From NCBI GenBank assembly GCA_018292915.2, contig JACVVK020000373.1, positions 97,501 to 161,500 on the forward strand: DNA of 64,000 bases. The letters run 5' to 3'. The notes under the pieces are model-generated. The model ran no database searches. It worked only from the letters and a program-made list of their open reading frames with translations, and was not told the origin of the DNA. The position numbers and the translations under genes were made by a program. The DNA is from Batillaria attramentaria. Its lineage: Eukaryota > Mollusca > Gastropoda > Batillariidae. Shown in pieces: positions 14,072-27,800 of the stretch (positions are counted from its first letter, which is position 1; each line of letters begins with the position of its first letter).

Positions 14072-15912
14072 GAGCATGTGTATACCCATATTTCTATTTC
14101 AATGCTTTGGTAAAATAAACACATCTCACTCACATTCATGATTTCTATTTCTGTACATGTACTTGTGACCAATTTTTCTGTCTCGTTACATGGACATGAA
14201 CTGATGTGCATTTACATGTCCTTCACTCAGCATAAAAAGGTTCACTTATCATTATTCTAAGCAAACTGCAACCAGTGCTTTAAAAAAAAAATAAAAAAAT
14301 TCTAGTGAATAATTCACACACAGAATAAGCTGCAATAACCGTCCTGCAGTTTGTCGCCACCCCAAGCAAAAAGAAATGCTCAAAGCTTCAACCAGGACAA
14401 GCGTCTGATAATTACATCACGACTGGCTGCACAGTTTAAATGCTTGAGGTCCTGTCCTTTATGAAAGGCATTTTGACATCCTAACAACAGTGTATGTGAA
14501 GAACTGGATCTCAGTGAACAGTTAAATGCTCTGGTGAAAGTGGGTACACGGTGTGGGTGCCCATGCAATGCTGTATTCCTGGATACCACATAGGCAGCAT
14601 GCAAAGGATTTCATGCTCATGCGTGTTAAAGTTATTAAGGTGACTTAATTATCACACCGACAAAAACATGTCTAACCTTTTCTCCTGTTCAAACATATGC
14701 ATTTCATGTAAAGCGCCTCGGGCGGATATGAGGCCAGGCACTTCATACCTATTCTATTGCTATTATTATTGTTAACCTAACCATCAGCAAGACTTAGCTC
14801 CTTCCAAGAACACCTAGCATGTTCGGAGCAACTTGCTTTCACAAATCTAAAGCAAAGAGAGGGAACCAGTACTGACTTATGACATGGAGAATAGTAAGGT
14901 TATTTCCCTTCCCAATAATACATGTACTGTACCCTCAACACATCCATTATATGTATGGGCGAGATTGGTGTATCTGGTGGTAACAGACCAAGAGATCAAT
15001 AATTATGAGGACAAGACAGGGTGATGTGGGTGACAGCTTATTTGGTACCATGCATGAGTACCCCACGTTATTTACCCTTCTTTTGTTCTTGGCCCTGTAT
15101 ACCAGAGTCAGGCAACAATAACGGTTCTTTATCAGTTATTTTGCAAGGGAGAACACTTTGCCTACATGCTCTGTTCAATAGATCTGGATATTTCTGTCAT
15201 CTGTGCAGTGGTGAGAAGGCAAATATTGACAGTTGCTGAAGCCGTCATTTAGGTGTTTATAGACGTGGGTAGTGGGGGAAGGGTCTGGTGAAAGTTATGA
15301 TGATTTTGATAATTGTTCTGAGCCAGAAATTGATGAAAAAGGAAAGTGGATGACCTGTGTGGCAGTGACTGCAGTGCTACAAGTAAAACTAAGATTCCAT
15401 GGACAGTTAGATTCCAACACTAGAAGCATACACTGCGAAATCGATAGGGGGTAAAATCGTTCTCGTGTTTGAAGAATTTGAGAGACAGAAAAAACTTGAA
15501 ACACACAAACATAAATCATAACTAAACTCTCTTCAAACATTTCATAGATTTAACTGAATAGAAAATATAAAAAAAACTGCTTTGTTAAAAATATTCATAT
15601 TTCTCACAGTAAATCCAAAAATAATGTTGTTTTATTAAATATATGCATTTTCATCTCTACAGAAAGACCTCTGAGTCAGTGGAGCTTAAAATCATATTGT
15701 GTGAATGGTCTTAAACTAAGTGAAATTTAAAACAAATTTTAAAAAAGGGATAGTGTGAAGTAATGTAAAGGGGTAAAGCGTAGGAAAATGGGAAAAGCTC
15801 ACGCGGTATAAAAGTTGGTCATCCTGAAAGTTATCAGCCGATAATAGTCAACATTTGTTACCCACATGTGTGTCAGTTCATTTTTTTTCCTTCAAAATTC
15901 AGCCACCAACAG

Positions 15913-15985
<73 letters not shown>

Positions 15986-18755
15986 ACACACAAACACACT
16001 GACATGGATACTACATACATTTGGTAAATAAGGTCAATTGAATGCTCAAGTACATGTGTACTTAAAAAAAAGAAAAACCAAAGCAGCATTCTTGCTAGTC
16101 CATGTATAATATGACTGTCATTTTTTAATTTTTGATGTAACCACTGGAAGTAAACAGTACACAGGAAAGTGCTGCAGTTTCCTTCGACTGTAAATCAATA
16201 TATTGCCACAATACGCATTTCTGCATACATAGACAAGGCTTCTACATAAGCAAACTTTGAGTAATACAATCTATGTGTATAAGCATTATTAGCACTATCA
16301 CATTTGTACATACTATTTGCATTACACTATGCTAAGCTTTATATGCTTTTTATTGAAATTGGGCAAACTATTGCAAGTGCAGGGATAAAACTGCAAAACA
16401 TGAAGTTATCGTCACATGAGAAAAAAAACAAAACAACGAAATGTTAGATTTTCTCTCTCTCTCTCTCCTCTGTCTTTCTAGGGGCCAGTGCAGAGGGGGG
16501 ACATTTCTTCCAAGCACAAGGGGAAACACCAGTCACCAAAAAAAAAGCAAAAATTAGAAACAAGACACTGAGTTAATAACATCTCTTACTTTGTTGGACA
16601 TGTCTCTCTGCATTTGCGTCACCAGCCCTGATGTGATACTCTTATCCTTTTTGACGCGTTCCAGATCGTTTCGCAAATTTGTCACCTCTTTCACTCTCTC
16701 CCCGAGCTCTTGACGAAGCATGAGAGGATTTCCTGTCCCTTCTGACTGAACGCGGTTCAGCTACAGATAAGAGGCGTACAGTACAGGTCAGCCAAAGATA
16801 CAGGTGGATACAATGCACGCCTTCATGAAGCTCAACCCAATTTGGTGCAGTAAAGTCTGTGATGAGATTTGCGATGGGCAATTTGACCACAATCTCAAAC
16901 CATCTACGTCCGGGTTTTCATTTGTACTGTAATTCCTTAAGGATTTTTTTTTTAATGGATAGAAATGAAAACCACACTATTTTTAGCATTAGGATTTCAG
17001 CATCAGAATATCTGTAATTAAATTGCTGATGCTTTTTTTTTTTTTTTTCTCCACGTCGGTGCAAATTAACCCATACAGTGCGTTCCGTAGCTTGGTTTTC
17101 AAACTGTTCTCTACACCTGCCAACTGTTGAATAAGTAAGTTATACTCAAGACAGACTTCACCACAAGAAATGACCCTGTCTCGTAAGACAGGCAACAGGC
17201 GCTTGTCTTCAGCCATGTAAAAATAGTGTTTTGTGAAACCTTGATTTCTTTGCAAGAACTGCTTGCAACAACTTTTTCCTCTTATTCCACAGCTTATTGT
17301 GGAAAGCTGGAAAATGCATTGTTTATCTAGAACTTTTATTTTATTATCTAGAACGTTTATTGTTTATCTATAAACTAGAGACAGATCAAGTGGTTGGAAG
17401 CTAGGGAAAATAAGGTCCATAAAATTTGAACAGGTTTCATCAGAAAAATAAATGTACAGGATTAAGGAGGTAGGTGTCCTGTGGTTATACGGTCATCTAA
17501 ACAGGAATGACTACAGGGATTTAGTATGACTGCTAACAGATCAGCACTAAAAAAAAAAAGTTTCAATGAACGTTTGGCTCTACATTTTTCCATGCACAAC
17601 TATCTTTACATGGCAAAAGTCAAGCAGCAAAGGTACAACTCACAAATGACTGTACAGCATAAGGAGTACAAACAAAACCAGCTCTGACTGCTGCATGTAA
17701 TGTGTATGTAACAGGTTAGATCAGCCGCCTCTAAGGTAGAAACCAGCGCAGAGAATCACAAGATACGCTGTTTATGTTTTTAATGTCACCAGCCTTTAAT
17801 TTTAGTCGTGTGAACATTCCTTGCGAGCTCTGCGACTGTGACTGCTGCGGCTTCCTCTCATCTGACTGAAGAAAACTAACCTGAAATAATTTAATAATGA
17901 TAGCATATTCCTTGAGCTTTACTTTCTATGAAAATTGCAAATGATTATACAGTGCCTTGCCAAACACACTGCAACATCTAGCAAAACCACTCTGGAAAAA
18001 AAAAAATGATACATCAGATATTCAAATGCGAGCGAAATATAATACTCTCACACTCTGACACTAGACATCCATTTCTACCTACAACTGGGAAAAAAGGCCT
18101 AGGCGCTTATGAAATCAGCAGCACTTAGACCCTTTTTCCAGATGCTGGCAGATTCTGGATAGCTACAATTACGAACCCAGCTAAAGCCGACAGTGTTACC
18201 TGTTCTTTCAAAGCCATGATCTCCGCTTTCTTTGCGTTCACCTCATATTCAAGCTGCGCCAAGCGTTGGGTGGTGTCGGGATCCCCGGATCCCATGATTA
18301 TCGACGGTTCCTGACGCATTTTAGTCTGCAATAAGCAAGTCTGCAAGTAGAGACACCCTGACCCCACTAAACCACACATGCAAACAACTGATGGACACCC
18401 GACTGCCAAATTAATGTCAATGCGAACAAAACAAAATAATAGCAAACATGTGCATTTTCACAGCATACCCAGAGCTTCATATCTGTGTTGGACATTAATC
18501 ATATTAGCTAAAATGAATAATTTTCAAAATGTCTGATTACTTTCTTACCAAGGTGGAAATATGGCCCATCAGTCTGTGCAGCAATGGACAATATTCACGA
18601 CAAATGTCCTATACTTTCAGGGCCAGCCAGGGCATATGTCCTATTATATAATTAGTTCCCACGGATGCAAACAATATCCTTGTCAGTTAGGCTCATACAT
18701 CTGTGTGCGTGGCAACCAATGAAGTAAATGTACCAGCCCTTACCACCCACCAGCT

Positions 18756-18833
<78 letters not shown>

Positions 18834-21800
18834 TTTACACTACAACCCAGGTTCAACTCAGTAAAATCAGCAAGCATAAACAGACACTGCATGACAGCCA
18901 ACCTCATCCCAAACCAAAAACACCCCTTTTTTCCTCAACTATTACCGCATTATACCAACATAGATTACTTGGTAGGAATAGTGTTACATACCATACAGAC
19001 CGAGTCCCGACCCAAAGCCTTTCACCGCAATAAAGATTAGATTTCTTACCTGAGTATACCTATCACCCATCAGGTGAAAATGGTTGAATGCATGCACCTG
19101 ATGCACAGTACAAATGAACAGAACTGAAAATTCTAGGCTACAGAGACAACTGTAATGACTGGGGTGCATGTTCTATATGTATATACTCAGCATCTATCCT
19201 TCTCACAGACCAAGTCAAATGCCCCCGTACCTGTAGATCTGAAATCTGTTGCTGTAGTTGCTGTATGAGCTGGTCCTTGCGAAAAGATTCAAACTCGAAA
19301 GTGTGTAAACGGGTCACCTCCTCCGTCAGTTGCACCAGTCGCTGTTCCTACATCAGTCACAAACAACAGTAAGTTAACAATGCACTATTACAGATGATTA
19401 AAGACATGAATTTACAGTTAGGCGTCCATCCCATGTCCAGCATTTGTGGAACACTGGGTCACTGATCTCATCTGCTGCAAGGACAGTGATAACAGAATAA
19501 TAGTTAGTAGTGTTCAGTTTAGTTTAAGATGGCATCTAGCTCGGAAAAGCCCAAATGCGCTCCAGCCAATCTATCAGTAATCTACCCAGTTATGTCTTCC
19601 AGACTGTTCTCATACTGGTTTAGGTTCACACAGGAACTGTCTCACCCATTTAGGTACACCCGTTGGCCACTGCCGTTTGCACACACCTGTTCTACAAATA
19701 CTAGAAGGGGACACAACAAATAAATCTTTATTTACCTTCTCCTGTGCCTGCTGGGCCAGATCGAGAGCAGGAGAAGGGACAACTGGACTGCCGGCTGCAG
19801 CACGCTGACCGCTGGTCATCCACCCACCTACAGCCCCTGTATCACATGGAGAAAAAAGGTGTGTGTGTGTGAAGAGAAGATACATGTAATAGCATTTATT
19901 TAGACTCGTACACACAAACACAGTTTCAGTGACGGACTAAATGCCACCTATACTGTTGCTTCCCAGAACGTACAACCTTTCAAAGGTCGCTGCAGGGAGC
20001 TGGGGTGGTCGAATGGTAGAGCGTTGGACTTCTAATGCTCGGGTCGTGAGTTTGATCCCGGCTGGGGCCAAATATTTGTGCTGGCTTTTTCATTGTTGCC
20101 CCGTCTTTGATATCACCCTATGTGGTGGAAAAGGACATTAAACTCCCAAACACTCACTCACTAAAGGTCGCTGCACTGATAAATGAAGCAGGAGTAAGAG
20201 CAGGATAAAATTAAAATGCCAACCTGAAGCTTTAGACTGCTGCTTAACAGGGCAAATGGTGCACCCTGGTGCTTGTATGTGAAAGAGGAGCGAGCGCTTG
20301 ATGTACCCTGATCCCCTCACCTGGCAACCTCATACTGGTTATCTCTTAAGAGCTCGAGCCCATCACACCCTGCCCGCTACATGATAAGACTTGTTAAAAA
20401 GAACAAACCACTATTTCCACTATGTGGACCTTCCCGCTAGTCTGCTGCAGACTGCGTAACAGTAGCTTCAAGTGGCTTTTAGTGATCTGAAGATTTCAAG
20501 TGGAAATGCTATTTTTGCATGGGCTTTTAAGAGTTATAAGCTGCATTTCTTCTGCATATGCACTGGGTTTGTATCAAAGCAGTTATGTTGCAGGTATTTT
20601 CTATTGCCTCCTTTTTTAATTTCAGATTGTGGGTGCCAGATCAAATGAGTGCCATGATATACTACAAATTCTTGTCAAAAGCTGATGTCAAAAAACCAAA
20701 AGCTGCCATGTCACGATGCACCGACTACATTCAAATACATGTCCTGTGTTGACGGTGCAGATCATTTGCTAGAAATACACACTGGTCCGAAACCCAGCAA
20801 CTTCAGAGAGAGAGAGAGAGAATGTGTGTGTGTGTGCGCGCGTGCGCACGTGCCCTCGCGCACGTCTGTGCGCACCTATGAAAACCAACACTTCTGAATT
20901 AAAAATGCATCAGACGATTTATCTTGATCTGCACATCATCACCAAGAATTGGTTAATTGCCTGAATATTTTAGCATCCACTCTCCACGCAGCATCTGATC
21001 AACCCACATGCATGCATGCAGACCACAGCAGAGCTTATCTCATGACGGTAACTCATCTGGTTGGCTCCTAATCATACCTTGCTCTCCAAACCCATGGGAC
21101 GATTCACAATTGATTCTATCTTACCTTGCCTAGCCATGGGAGACCCAACAGTAGATACAGTCTGGAATCGTGGGATGTCAAAGGTTGATCGGCGGTTGGA
21201 TCCAGCGCTGAGTGGGCGTGATCTCAGCGGGGGTCGCGGGATTGGCGCTTGAGGTGTGGGCTGGGTCCAGACGGTGGTTTGGGGAGGGGGCTGGGTGGGG
21301 GGCATGGAGGCTGGGATGAAGGGGAAACCTTGTGCTGCTGCTGCCGCTTGCTGCTGTTGCATCTGATAGGCCTGTGAGCAGAAGTCAAGTTAAAGTGGAA
21401 GTATGTGTAATGTCCCATTGCAGCTGGGAAAACTGGTCTGAAACACACTTAAAAGTTGGGAGAATACAATTACTATGAAACTATAACACATAAAAACATG
21501 TCATGCACATTTTTAAAACTGATTCACTGGTAAACTTGTAAATGACAACAAAAATAACAATCAGTCTCTGAGATGGTTATATGACTTCCAAGTGTTAAGG
21601 ATTTCCTTTTCTGGATATTGAACTCAACTTGTTCATACCTGCTGTTGTTGCTGTTGCTGTTGCAATGCCTGCTGTGTCTGTGTGGTGGAGTACATGGGTG
21701 ATTCATTCAGGATGGTGAGCTGCCCACTCCATGCTTGTCGCTGCTGCACTGGTGGACATGTCACCTGCACACACAACCACAAATCCTTTTTAAAGTCTCA

Positions 21801-24800
21801 ATACGTTTGTCAGGCATACAGCAACACTGTAAAAAAAAAAAACTAAAAAAAAACTTTTCATCAAATGCGCTTAGTCTGTGCATCAGAATCAGTCAGCTGG
21901 GACACAATGTACCATCTGAAAACATTGTGGTGACCCAGGTTGGCGCACAGGTTTTTCTACATTCGTAGAAGCGTACCGCGTACTGAGCAGATGGCGCTAT
22001 TTGGTTGTCAGACTGAAGACCAACTAGAATTTGTAGAAAATCTTAACAACTTAGGTCGTATTGATGTGTGGTACAGGTATGGAAACGTTAGGCCAAAGAA
22101 ACAGCGATCATCAAATGTGTCAGGACCATGGTAGCCATTCGGGCTACCGTCCTGAACAAAACTGGTAGCCCGAAAAAAATTCTAGAAGCCGGAGTGGCTG
22201 CCAGGTTCTGAGTTCATCTCAGAATTCCTGCTCGCCATTCGGGCTACTGCTACCGGAGTTTTCACTCGCCCGACGGTAAATTTGGTAGCGAAAGCGAGCG
22301 GGCAAGCGCATTTGACGATCGCTGAAAGAAAGTCATATTTCTCTACTATTAGAAGCCGCAAAGTCACAAAAACGGTCCTGATGGCCAAAAGGAACATCCA
22401 TTCATTCGCGAAACAGTCTTAGAGCTTTGTAAGGCAGTTTTTCCTCTCAGAACTCATTATGAACATAAAGACTTTCACTACTGTTACAGGGCTACCATAA
22501 TCAGTTCACTCAAACCTCTGTGGCATATATTCCACACCTAAAGCAGGGCTTCACACCAGCATCGGACATCGATCACAGGCAGATTCATTTTCTAAATGTC
22601 TGATTAGTTTCTTACAAAGGACATGTATTATCAGCAGGGTTTAAAATGGTATATGATCCCCCCCCCCCCCCCCCAAAAAAAAAGGAAAAGTGTGTAACAT
22701 TGAGTGACGTAGTGGAAAAGCCACGAGCATGTGTCTGCGAAGCATTTGTGTGTTGCTGTGGATGTCCAGGGGCATGCTGCCCTGGATTTAAAAAAAAAAA
22801 TAGACTAAAATTTGTGCAATTTTTTTGTGTGAATTTAAACGCTCCAAAGGAGGCAGCACTTTATTTTGGAGGCAAATCTTTAGAAAATTTAATTTTTACA
22901 CTAAAATCTGTGCAATCTGATGCATTTCGGAATTATTTTAAGGGCTTCAGAGGAGGACACACACTTTCTGAGGAGAGGAAAACTTTTTAGCCGAAGGTGG
23001 AATTCCGCCAAAAGGTGGTAGATTTTAAGCCCTGATCATGTCCTATCATTTCTGACTCACAGTGGACAATATTCGGGACAAATGTCCTACACTTTTACTG
23101 TCAGCCTAGACATTTTGTCCCATTATAGTTCCAATGGATATAAACCAAGTGACTGAACTTGCAAACTGTTACCTTAACAGGCAAGTTACCAGGTCAATGA
23201 TACCAAGTCATTTAATAATGATAATATTACACTGACTGCTATCAGTTTAAGACATGGTACTGCTTTCTGCTGGTAGTCTAGCTATTTTGTTCAGGGTTTG
23301 AAATGGTCCACGATCCAAAAGGACGAAAAGTGTGTAGCATTTAGTGAGTGTTGCAGATATGTAATCTTAGAGGTCTCAGGGGGCATACTCATCTGGAATT
23401 TTTTTTTTTTTTTTTAAGTGACTAAAATGTGTGAAATTTGGTGAATTTTAGCATGATTTTAAGTGCTTCTGAGGAGGAAACACTTTTGTTTGGAAGAAAA
23501 TCTTTAGAATTAGACCAAAATCTACGCAATTTGGTGTATGCTGGTATGATTTTATATGGTCCAGAGGAAGGAACACACTTTTGGGGGAGGTAAATTTTTA
23601 GCCAAAGGTGAAAATCCGCAAAAAAAAAAAGAAAAAGATTTTACACCCTGTTTGTTAAGTTTCAATATACAGTGTACAATGGTGCAACAGGCCACCTGTA
23701 ACACAGAGTGCAAGGCCAAAAGTCAAAGCCGTAAAAAGAATTAAAAGTCCTCCAGTGTTCAGTCACATTTTATCTTCAAAGTGGAAAGCCAAACAAACGC
23801 CTAAACCCTTAACAGCTCGCAGCAAGTCGGACCCAAACGCAAATAATCCTCCTAGCTCTCCAGGCCTGCTTATTCAAATGATCAGCCACTCTGTGGGAAA
23901 AATCGTTTGTTGTTTTATCAGTAGCTAGGATCAATACATTCAATAGGCACTTAGCAACAGCACACAACCTGCGTTTCCAACAGTCACACTTCAGATGGAC
24001 ACTATTTCGGCCTTGTATGCCAGGCTGTGCAAAAATGTCCACACAATAAACGCATGTGCTGTCATGTCCAATATACAGCACCACACTACTTCATAATCTG
24101 ATGGCTGTCTGAAAGGGGTTTGTAACTATATATGAGTTTGATACTAAGCCAAGAATAGACATGTATGCATTCCTAGACACAATCGTTATCATGTAAGTTT
24201 TTTTGTTGTTGGTTTTTGTGAGGGGTTTTAGCTGCTTTTTTTTTTGTTTCTTTGTACTGTGCATTTTAATAAGTTAACTGTACAGCAAACAACTCCTACA
24301 GACAATAAGATTTTATTGACTGACAGACTGATTGAAGCAATCCAATATCATACTTTGATATCGCTAAAACCTTTGTAATTAAAATTATTCCTGTCTTGCA
24401 CATGTAAGTGGCTGTTTTGCCTTTGTGCAGTCCTGATGGTGCAGTGGTTGGAATATAAAGATTTCAGTGCTTGTCCTTTTAGTATGGCGATTTTTCATAT
24501 GTGTGTCTGTCCCTAAGCCTGCCTCACTCTGTAATGTGTCACGCTGGAAGACTTTCCATCACTCGTTAGCGGTTCATTTTAAAATTACTGCCAACAGTTT
24601 GTTTGCTTGTTTGGCCTTTTTCGATCCTAATATTGTACACATAAAGTTACACATTCATTCATACTTTTTTTTTTACCTGTAGAAGGACTACGGTGGGAAC
24701 ACAAATTCATTACATTGTACACCTTAAAAAGTTAAAACATAAAGCAACTTTACAAAACTGTTGTTCTGTTTGGTTCCCCAGGTGATCAACATGGAGAGGC

Positions 24801-27800
24801 ATGATAAGGGAAGGCAACCTAACACGTAGGATCAAATGTCAGATCATACACTATAGTTCATTCAGGAAGGGTATTATACTCACTGGTTGAATAGCCTATA
24901 ACACTTTGAATGGCACTGCCTGTCGCACAAAATGTGAAGGGTGCGAGGCCGGCAATATCATTTCCATTTCAATGTGCTCACCAGAAGTAATAAAATTCTT
25001 GTAATGGGTCAATAAAAGGAAAGCTCATCATTCGTTTATGGTACATAAGCCTGGGGCAGTAATGAAAGGCTGTAAGCATAATAGTGTGGGTTCAAATGGC
25101 ATGAATAGGTGGGACTTAAAATGGAGGTTAAGTGAAAGATTTGTTTCTTAAGAAAATATCTTCTGGCGATTGATTGCTTAATGGTCTGATCAAACAGGTG
25201 CCCGGACTGTGTCCTTTTTTCTTTTTTTTTTCTTAGGCTTCTGAGGTATCTAAAATTCATGATTCCTTAATGTTGAAAAGTATCGCCTGCTTGTAAACAG
25301 ACAAATTATGAAAACTGTTATTGTGTCAAATAAATGTGCATACAGCAGCAACAAAGAAAACCGTGTAATGTTAGTTTATATGACACAAAGTTTAAAGTTT
25401 CAAAACATGACATGAATTTCACTTGACAAGGGATGTCATGATACACAAAGTACGTATATTAAATATACCTCAACCTCTGTCATTATGGATTTGGCTTTTA
25501 ATAGATGAATATGCTGTCATGGTGCTCTGTGGCAAAGTGGAATATTTTCACAGTACCGGATAATTGCATTCTCCCAACTTTTAAGAGATAATGCTCATTC
25601 CACTTTGCCATAATAGTGGCTTGGAGTGGCTCCTGCTGGTGTGCAGTAGCTGTTTCTTTTTAACAAGTCTTATAAGATAGTGGGCAGGGGTGGTCTGAGA
25701 GAGTTATGTGCGTATTATCAAGATTATATCTAATGCAAGAAGCTGTAAAGTCTAGATTCGACAATGCCTGATCAATTAACAGTGGCGGTACTGAATTCCT
25801 GCTACCGGTATATATTAAGCTGAATAAGACACACTGACTATAAGCAAGAATAGTGGCTTTCTGCCTCTCCTATTTTCCTTTTTTTTTATTTTTTAAAACC
25901 CGGCACCTTCCTGGAAACATCTACATGTATAGACACAGGGCAATGTCTGCTGTGATGTATGGAACAGTGCCCTGCTCTCTGAGTTGTGGACAGAAGCTGA
26001 ATTATATGGATCATGCTGTCAGAACTCAGGTTTTAGCTCCGTATGATACACATATTGTTTGGCATAAGAATAGTCAATAACTACAGCTATTACTAAGTAA
26101 CATCAGTATTACTTACTGCACTTGTCTGTTCCACCTGCAGTTCATACGGCATCCCATTGTAACCAAATCTAATACAGTCTCCAGGAGCAAGTCTGACAGC
26201 TGCATTTTGAACACGAACATCGTTCACATAGGTTCCTTGTGCTGTGTTCAGATCTTGTATAATAAGACAGTCCTCTTGTTCACTGTACTCAATAACGGCA
26301 TGCTGGTAGTCCACCCCAGGGACCTGCACATAACATGTACATTTTTTATGAAAAGGAGCTGGGTGGCGCACAACACAAACAATTAATTTAAAGGCAAACT
26401 GCTTGACTTTTCTAGGATTACTAACTGCTTACAGCCGTTTTGTCTGTGTCTAGTATGGTATGGTGTATGGTAGCCTTCTCCTCGGGGCACATATCCACCT
26501 CGTTTGAAACGCTCATGGTGCCACAAGGCCAGAAGACAAAGCAGTGAAAGTGAAAGCCTGCTGCCGCTAAGCACTCATTTATGTGCAACAGCATTTATGT
26601 GCCACAGCCTACTCTTTTCTGAAAGATGGACGTGGGATTCTTGGCAGGACAGGCACCGTAAACAAGTCTGCACGTGATTTCGACTTGATGTGGAAAGGAA
26701 AAATCCATCCAAATTCCTGCCCACCACAGATGCAAACCGGGTGCCTCGTGATCCGAAGTCGGATACCTTAACCTCTAGACTAAATCCCCTTGTCATGCAC
26801 AGAACTTACAGCCTTACACAGGCTTGCACTGAGCAGACATAATTGCAAGTGCACAGCATCTTCCACAGTCTTGTCACAGTTCTGAGTAGTAAAGCTACAC
26901 GTCTATGGGCCACCAAAGTTCTCCTTGATAGCACAGTAAGCAAATGTCAGGTACTTAATTCAGAGCTCTACTAATATTACAACAGACTATTCTGACCATA
27001 CAGATGTAGTCACAAACACATCTTTTCCACAAAAGGGGTCTTCCACGAAGATTACAAATGTGAAGCTTACAGTACATGGCCATGGCAAGCACTACGAGAG
27101 GCAGTGTGTAGTGTCTAATCATAACTGTTATAACCTGACGAATAGTGCTAAAAGAAATTCACTGTATATGCACGCAATCAAATGAGATACTTCTGGACTA
27201 TGCAGTAATTAGTTGGACCCCAAATATAATCAGGCATTCCAAACTTCCAAGACACCGCACATTATAAATATGCATGCACTGCACATCTACATGAAGTGTC
27301 AATGTATCAGATGTGTTACAAATATTTTGGGGCTCATCTAGATCACAAACTCAATTTTTTTTTTATTGTGAAGGTCTGTTCTTACTCTCTGCTGCAAGCT
27401 AAGAAATGTATAGTTCTTGGCAACACCACCCCCAAGGAATCTCCACTACAGACACTGTACTGATGTACCTAACGTTCACTTTCAACGGCAATCATATCAC
27501 AATCATGTATATATATGCGGATAGGAAACGTGAGTGATTATGATGACTGTATATCCTGCCACTAATGTGTACACTAATGTGTAATGAAAACAAACAAACT
27601 AAAATCATTAACACGATAACCAGACCGGTAGCTGTCACAACTCAAACCCGTTTTCAGTGCACGGGCACCTTGGCTCAACATGTTATATCCCGCACCCTTG
27701 ACATAGCTACTTCCTCACCTGAATCGTCAGATCGCATCCCTCCCGTCCGATCGTTGTCACTTTCGGTGAAAGGTTAAACAAATTTCCGTCGGGTGCTTTC

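Noticed and set aside
13857..14118. Long frames made of Cys-Val or Thr-His repeats on both strands
   Set aside because: Pure translations of the CA/GT microsatellite.
17790..17881. Possible extra FHAD1-like exon ([18 protein letters not shown])
   Set aside because: It has an acceptor-like ttcag, but the only donor leaves the wrong phase for the neighbouring phase-0 exons.
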